DNA of 8,967 nt, from positions 1 to 8,967 of the forward strand of contig JAGVJV010000055.1 of the NCBI GenBank assembly GCA_020050965.1, written 5' to 3'. Under the pieces are notes generated by a model. That model was not told the origin of the DNA. It was given only the letters and a program-made list of their open reading frames with translations, and did not search any database. The stretch is from Parachlamydiales bacterium (lineage in GTDB: Bacteria; Chlamydiota; Chlamydiia; Chlamydiales; Rhabdochlamydiaceae). Position numbers and translations under genes: made by a program. Every line of letters starts with the position of its first letter. Position 1 is the stretch's first letter. This document shows positions 7,376 through 8,967 of the stretch, piece after piece.

Positions 7376-7506
7376 ACTCTCCCAATTGCTGCAGTTATCC
7401 CAAAAACACTCAAAAGTTGGCCGATAGGCGGAATCAAGGTATAAACATCGATTCCGCCACGGATTATTTCTTCTATAGCTAGGTTATACCAAAGCGCCTT
7501 CAACAA
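7376..7506 (-). pseudogene. Possible relic of a hydrophobic coding sequence
   Basis: On the - strand, directly past the stop of the membrane-protein gene and in another frame, a reading frame gives a protein-like stretch: LAIEEIIRGGIDVYTLIPPIGQ followed by LLSVFGITAAIGRVQSK, shown here in two pieces. It resembles the amphipathic and hydrophobic segments common in chlamydial membrane proteins more than random translation. Only TTG starts (7503, 7506) are available, with no ribosome site, and the frame then runs into the 3' end of the acetyltransferase gene, where its sequence stops looking protein-like. It may be the decayed remains of a gene that once lay here, or a chance frame. I hold it weakly. 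Confidence 0.22.
7427..7458. terminator. Inverted repeat between convergent genes, possible bidirectional terminator
   Basis: GGCGGAATC (7427-7435) and GATTCCGCC (7450-7458) form a perfect 9-bp stem with a 14-base loop, placed between the convergent ends of the acetyltransferase (7375) and the membrane-protein gene (7484). The stem is GC-rich at its base. No clean T-tract follows on either strand: the + side is followed by TTATTTCTTC after some bases, and the - side reaches GTTTTTGG about 20 bases on. Position favours a terminator; the missing T-tract and the long loop argue against an efficient one. Confidence 0.4.
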
Positions 7507-8041
7507 CTGGTTTTTCTACTGGTTGTTTTGGTTGAACAGGGTCTTGTTTTAGAAAGGCTGCTAGGCTAACAGTGCCTGCAACAAGACCAGTCATGATTCC
7601 GATAATTGGATTAATACCGTAAGATAACCCTACAAAATATGCAGTCATTGCAAATAACGCTGTGTTGATTATTTTTGAGGCGCAACTTGCAACTTTGTCC
7701 GCTATACTAAATATATTTTTAAGCGTCTCATTATTCGTGTTTTCAGCTATTCCATTTAAAATATGAGTTAATACCATCACTCCTCCAATTGCGACTCCAA
7801 GTCCCAGTCCTATAGGCAGTGATAATCCAAAGTTAGCCCAGAACAAAAGAGCAATTGCTGCTGTTGCCGCTTGAATGACCTTGGTTGCAGTTTCTAATAC
7901 ACTTCTAGCAATTGGGTAAGATTCCTTGTTTATTTGCTTAGCAGCTAGTTCTAAAGCAGCCGCGCCGATTCCTACTACAGGTCCTCCATACAAGCCAGCG
8001 AATAATATTGCAGATGCAGTTGGGGAAATATTCATACACAT
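7484..8041 (-). CDS. Hypothetical membrane protein built from a 69-residue repeat
   Basis: I do not recognise this 185-residue protein. It is small and strongly hydrophobic, with about five membrane segments (roughly residues 8-34, 54-72, 74-96, 118-140 and 143-164). A short polar linker near 100-115 and a proline-rich, charged tail (QDPVQPKQPVEKP, 166-178) lie outside them. Prolines P7, P76 and P145 are spaced exactly 69 residues apart and the intervening sequence aligns without gaps, so the protein seems to be two and a fraction copies of one unit. The start ATG at 8041 has a strong ribosome site (AAGGAG, six bases away) and a promoter further up, so it is a real, independently expressed gene. 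Paired hydrophobic hairpins recall chlamydial inclusion-membrane (Inc) proteins, but the N-terminus becomes hydrophobic almost at once, unlike a typical type III secretion signal. That role is only a possibility. Confidence 0.85.
   Translation of the reverse strand: MCMNISPTASAILFAGLYGGPVVGIGAAALELAAKQINKESYPIARSVLETATKVIQAATAAIALLFWANFGLSLPIGLGLGVAIGGVMVLTHILNGIAENTNNETLKNIFSIADKVASCASKIINTALFAMTAYFVGLSYGINPIIGIMTGLVAGTVSLAAFLKQDPVQPKQPVEKPVVEGALV
7550..8023 (-). repeat. Tandem 207-base (69-residue) coding repeat, about 2.3 copies
   Basis: Seen at protein level within the membrane-protein gene. Taking P7, P76 and P145 as anchors, units run 7-75, 76-144 and 145 to about 164 (partial). Units 1 and 2 share, without gaps, the pattern I-A-x-x-V-x-x-x-A-x-K-x-I-x-x-A-x-x-A (from I44 and I113). 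Hairpin 52-95 aligns with 121-164 throughout, including A52/A121, K54/K123, I56/I125, P76/P145 and the L95/L164 ends. The DNA copies have diverged, so the duplication is old. Alignment was done by eye. Confidence 0.6.
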
Positions 8042-8047
8042 AAAAAA

Positions 8048-8053
8048 CTCCTT
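8048..8053 (-). promoter_or_regulatory. Ribosome binding site of the membrane-protein gene (AAGGAG)
   Basis: Read on the - strand, AAGGAG is followed by six T residues and then ATG at 8041. This distance fixes the first ATG as the start rather than the second ATG two codons further in. Confidence 0.8.
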
Positions 8054-8108
8054 ATTTTTAAATTAAATTAATACATTACTAACATATATAATTTATACAC
8101 AAACAGAT

Positions 8109-8137
8109 ATCATACATTAACACAAAACAATAATCAA
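8109..8137 (-). promoter_or_regulatory. Sigma70-type promoter for the membrane-protein gene
   Basis: On the - strand, TTGATT (8137-8132) and TATGAT (8114-8109) are separated by exactly 17 bases. They match the -35 and -10 consensus at four and five of six positions. Transcription would start near 8102, leaving an AT-rich leader of about 60 bases before ATG 8041. The surrounding sequence is very AT-rich, which raises the chance of accidental matches. Confidence 0.5.
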
Positions 8138-8230
8138 CGATTCAATCAGAAAATCGTAAAGCAAGCCCATGTCGTCTTTACAAAAAATTTTTATTCGATT
8201 CCAACCGGTTTAAAACCAACCAAATATAAG

Positions 8231-8255
8231 ACCCGAAATCGCTCAAGAATCGGGT
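8231..8255. promoter_or_regulatory. Small inverted repeat upstream of the TPR-gene promoter
   Basis: ACCCGA (8231-8236) and TCGGGT (8250-8255) form a perfect 6-bp inverted repeat with a 13-base spacer, ending six bases before the proposed -35 box at 8261. Half-sites about two helical turns apart just above a promoter could be an operator for a dimeric regulator. It could equally be a chance hairpin. The rest of 8042-8312 shows only AT-rich sequence and the AACCGGTT palindrome at 8203-8210; no gene or RNA was recognised. Confidence 0.25.
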
Positions 8256-8260
8256 ATAGA

Positions 8261-8289
8261 TTGTCGAAAAAATCCCCCTTTTCTATACT
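8261..8289 (+). promoter_or_regulatory. Sigma70-type promoter for the TPR gene
   Basis: TTGTCG (8261-8266) and TATACT (8284-8289) are 17 bases apart and match the consensus boxes at four and five of six positions. Transcription would begin near 8296, giving a leader of about 17 bases, just long enough for the ribosome site at 8305. Spacing, position and the short leader all agree with a real housekeeping promoter. Confidence 0.6.
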
Positions 8290-8304
8290 CCCACATTTAC
8301 CTTT

Positions 8305-8311
8305 GAGGTGA
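8305..8311 (+). promoter_or_regulatory. Ribosome binding site of the TPR gene (GAGGTGA)
   Basis: GAGGTGA matches seven bases of the anti-Shine-Dalgarno complement and lies directly before ATG 8313 (four bases between GAGG and ATG). It identifies the start of a gene whose stop codon is outside the window. Confidence 0.75.
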
Positions 8312-8312
8312 A

Positions 8313-8967
8313 ATGGAAGCATTAAGCACAATCTCTCTACCCACAAAAGATCCAGCAGAGTCGCTCATCGCATTTGGCGAGGAAAAGCTCCTGCACGGCC
8401 ACTTTGCTGAAGGGCTAGACGCCTTTCTAAAGGCCGAAGCGATGCTTGGGGATGCCGATCCTAGCCTCTACTACCGCGAAGGGCTATCCTTCTTTGAATA
8501 CGGGAGCGAAGAAGGGCGAGAGCAGGCGCTGCTACTGGCCTGTAAGAAGTTTAAGCAGGCCCACCGCCTCGATCCAACCGATGTCGACATTTTACATGCT
8601 TGGGGCAATACCCTTACCCTGCTGGGTGAGCGTCAAGAAGAGCACCACTACTTTGTCGATGCCAAAGATAAATTTGAAAAAGCGCTCGGACTCGCCGATC
8701 CATCTGCAGACCTTTTGTGGGACTATGCCATCATTTGGAGTTACATCGGCGACCATTCCGGAGAAGCAGTAGACTATCAAAAAGCGATCCACTCCTTTGA
8801 AAGAGCTATTGAAACCTCTGAAAGACTCCCCTCTGATTTCTGGATCGATTTTGGAGATGCCGCCCTCTCCCTCGCGTCTATGGTGAAAGATATGCGCCAA
8901 ATCATCAAAGGCGTAAGCTGCTACAAGAATGCAATTGCGCAAGATGAGAGCAATTTTGAGGGCTGGA
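8313..8967 (+). CDS. Tetratricopeptide-repeat protein, 3' end outside window
   Basis: The frame from ATG 8313 is open to the right edge and gives the first 218 residues of a soluble, helical protein without signal peptide or membrane segment. Repeats of the TPR type follow one another at about 16-49, 50-88, 89-130, 131-173 and 174-212. Typical cores are A-F-G-E-E-K-L-L-H-G-H-F-A-E-G-L-D-A-F-L-K-A (20-41), AWGNTLTLLGE (96-106) with A-K-D-K-F-E-K-A-L (117-125), and SYIGDHSGEA (143-152) with KAIHSFERAIE (157-167). Repeats 2 to 4 are longer than the classical 34 residues because of inserts between the helices. Such proteins act as binding scaffolds or chaperones; the partner cannot be told. I associate this style (Sel1-less, elongated TPRs, DLLWDYAIIW-like helices) with a TPR family conserved in Chlamydiota, from memory only. 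Its GC content returns to the level of the men genes. Confidence 0.88.
   Translation, partial: MEALSTISLPTKDPAESLIAFGEEKLLHGHFAEGLDAFLKAEAMLGDADPSLYYREGLSFFEYGSEEGREQALLLACKKFKQAHRLDPTDVDILHAWGNTLTLLGERQEEHHYFVDAKDKFEKALGLADPSADLLWDYAIIWSYIGDHSGEAVDYQKAIHSFERAIETSERLPSDFWIDFGDAALSLASMVKDMRQIIKGVSCYKNAIAQDESNFEGW

Noticed and set aside
8178..8215. Second promoter (TTTACA) and the AACCGGTT palindrome in the divergent gap
   Set aside because: No -10 box is found at 16-18 bases from TTTACA, and an 8-base palindrome alone is weak evidence.
8446..8942. One + strand and one - strand frame over the TPR gene
   Set aside because: The TPR frame from 8313 has a promoter, a ribosome site and clear repeats; the others are shadows of it.
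1..8967. tRNA, rRNA, CRISPR array or insertion sequence
   Set aside because: No cloverleaf, conserved rRNA block, spaced direct repeats, transposase or flanking terminal repeats were seen on reading both strands.

Overview
The window is dominated by a tightly packed operon for the classical (o-succinylbenzoate) menaquinone pathway, read on the + strand in the order menF-menD-menH-menB-menA-menC-menE (1 to 6275). It is followed by a low-GC accessory stretch (about 6190 to 8280) and then by the first two thirds or so of a tetratricopeptide-repeat gene that runs off the right edge. The bacterium is Gram-negative in type. My best guess is a member of the Chlamydiota outside the Chlamydiaceae (a Waddlia/Parachlamydia-like amoeba symbiont). 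The reasons are the style of the TPR protein, the small hydrophobic protein without close bacterial look-alikes, and my recollection that some environmental chlamydiae carry a full men set while Chlamydiaceae use the futalosine route. I hold that placement at about 0.6; the enzymes alone do not prove it.

Region 1 to 6275. Seven consecutive genes overlap one another by 19, 28, 14, 4, 4 and 44 bases, so there is not one non-coding base between menF and the end of menE. Together they turn chorismate into isochorismate (MenF), SEPHCHC (MenD), SHCHC (MenH), o-succinylbenzoate (MenC), OSB-CoA (MenE), DHNA-CoA (MenB) and, after a thioesterase not seen here, prenylated demethylmenaquinone (MenA). The final methyltransferase (MenG/UbiE) and the DHNA-CoA thioesterase are absent from this window. 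Key catalytic residues are visible in every enzyme except MenE, whose ATP-gripping P-loop is about three residues short and has lost its usual glycines.

Region 6281 to 7375 is a GNAT acetyltransferase that starts five bases after menE but has a much lower GC content. It appears to have a second, degenerate GNAT-like half. Region 7376 to 7483 separates it from a convergent gene and contains a 9-bp inverted repeat and a possible coding relic.

Region 7484 to 8041 (- strand) encodes a 185-residue membrane protein built from a 69-residue repeat. The divergent intergenic stretch 8042 to 8312 holds two readable sigma70-type promoters, one per direction, and a small inverted repeat. From 8313 a TPR protein begins and is cut by the window end.

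No tRNA, rRNA, insertion sequence or CRISPR array was recognised. The most interesting items are the altered P-loop of MenE, the repeat-built membrane protein, and the compositional break that falls inside the 3' end of menE.
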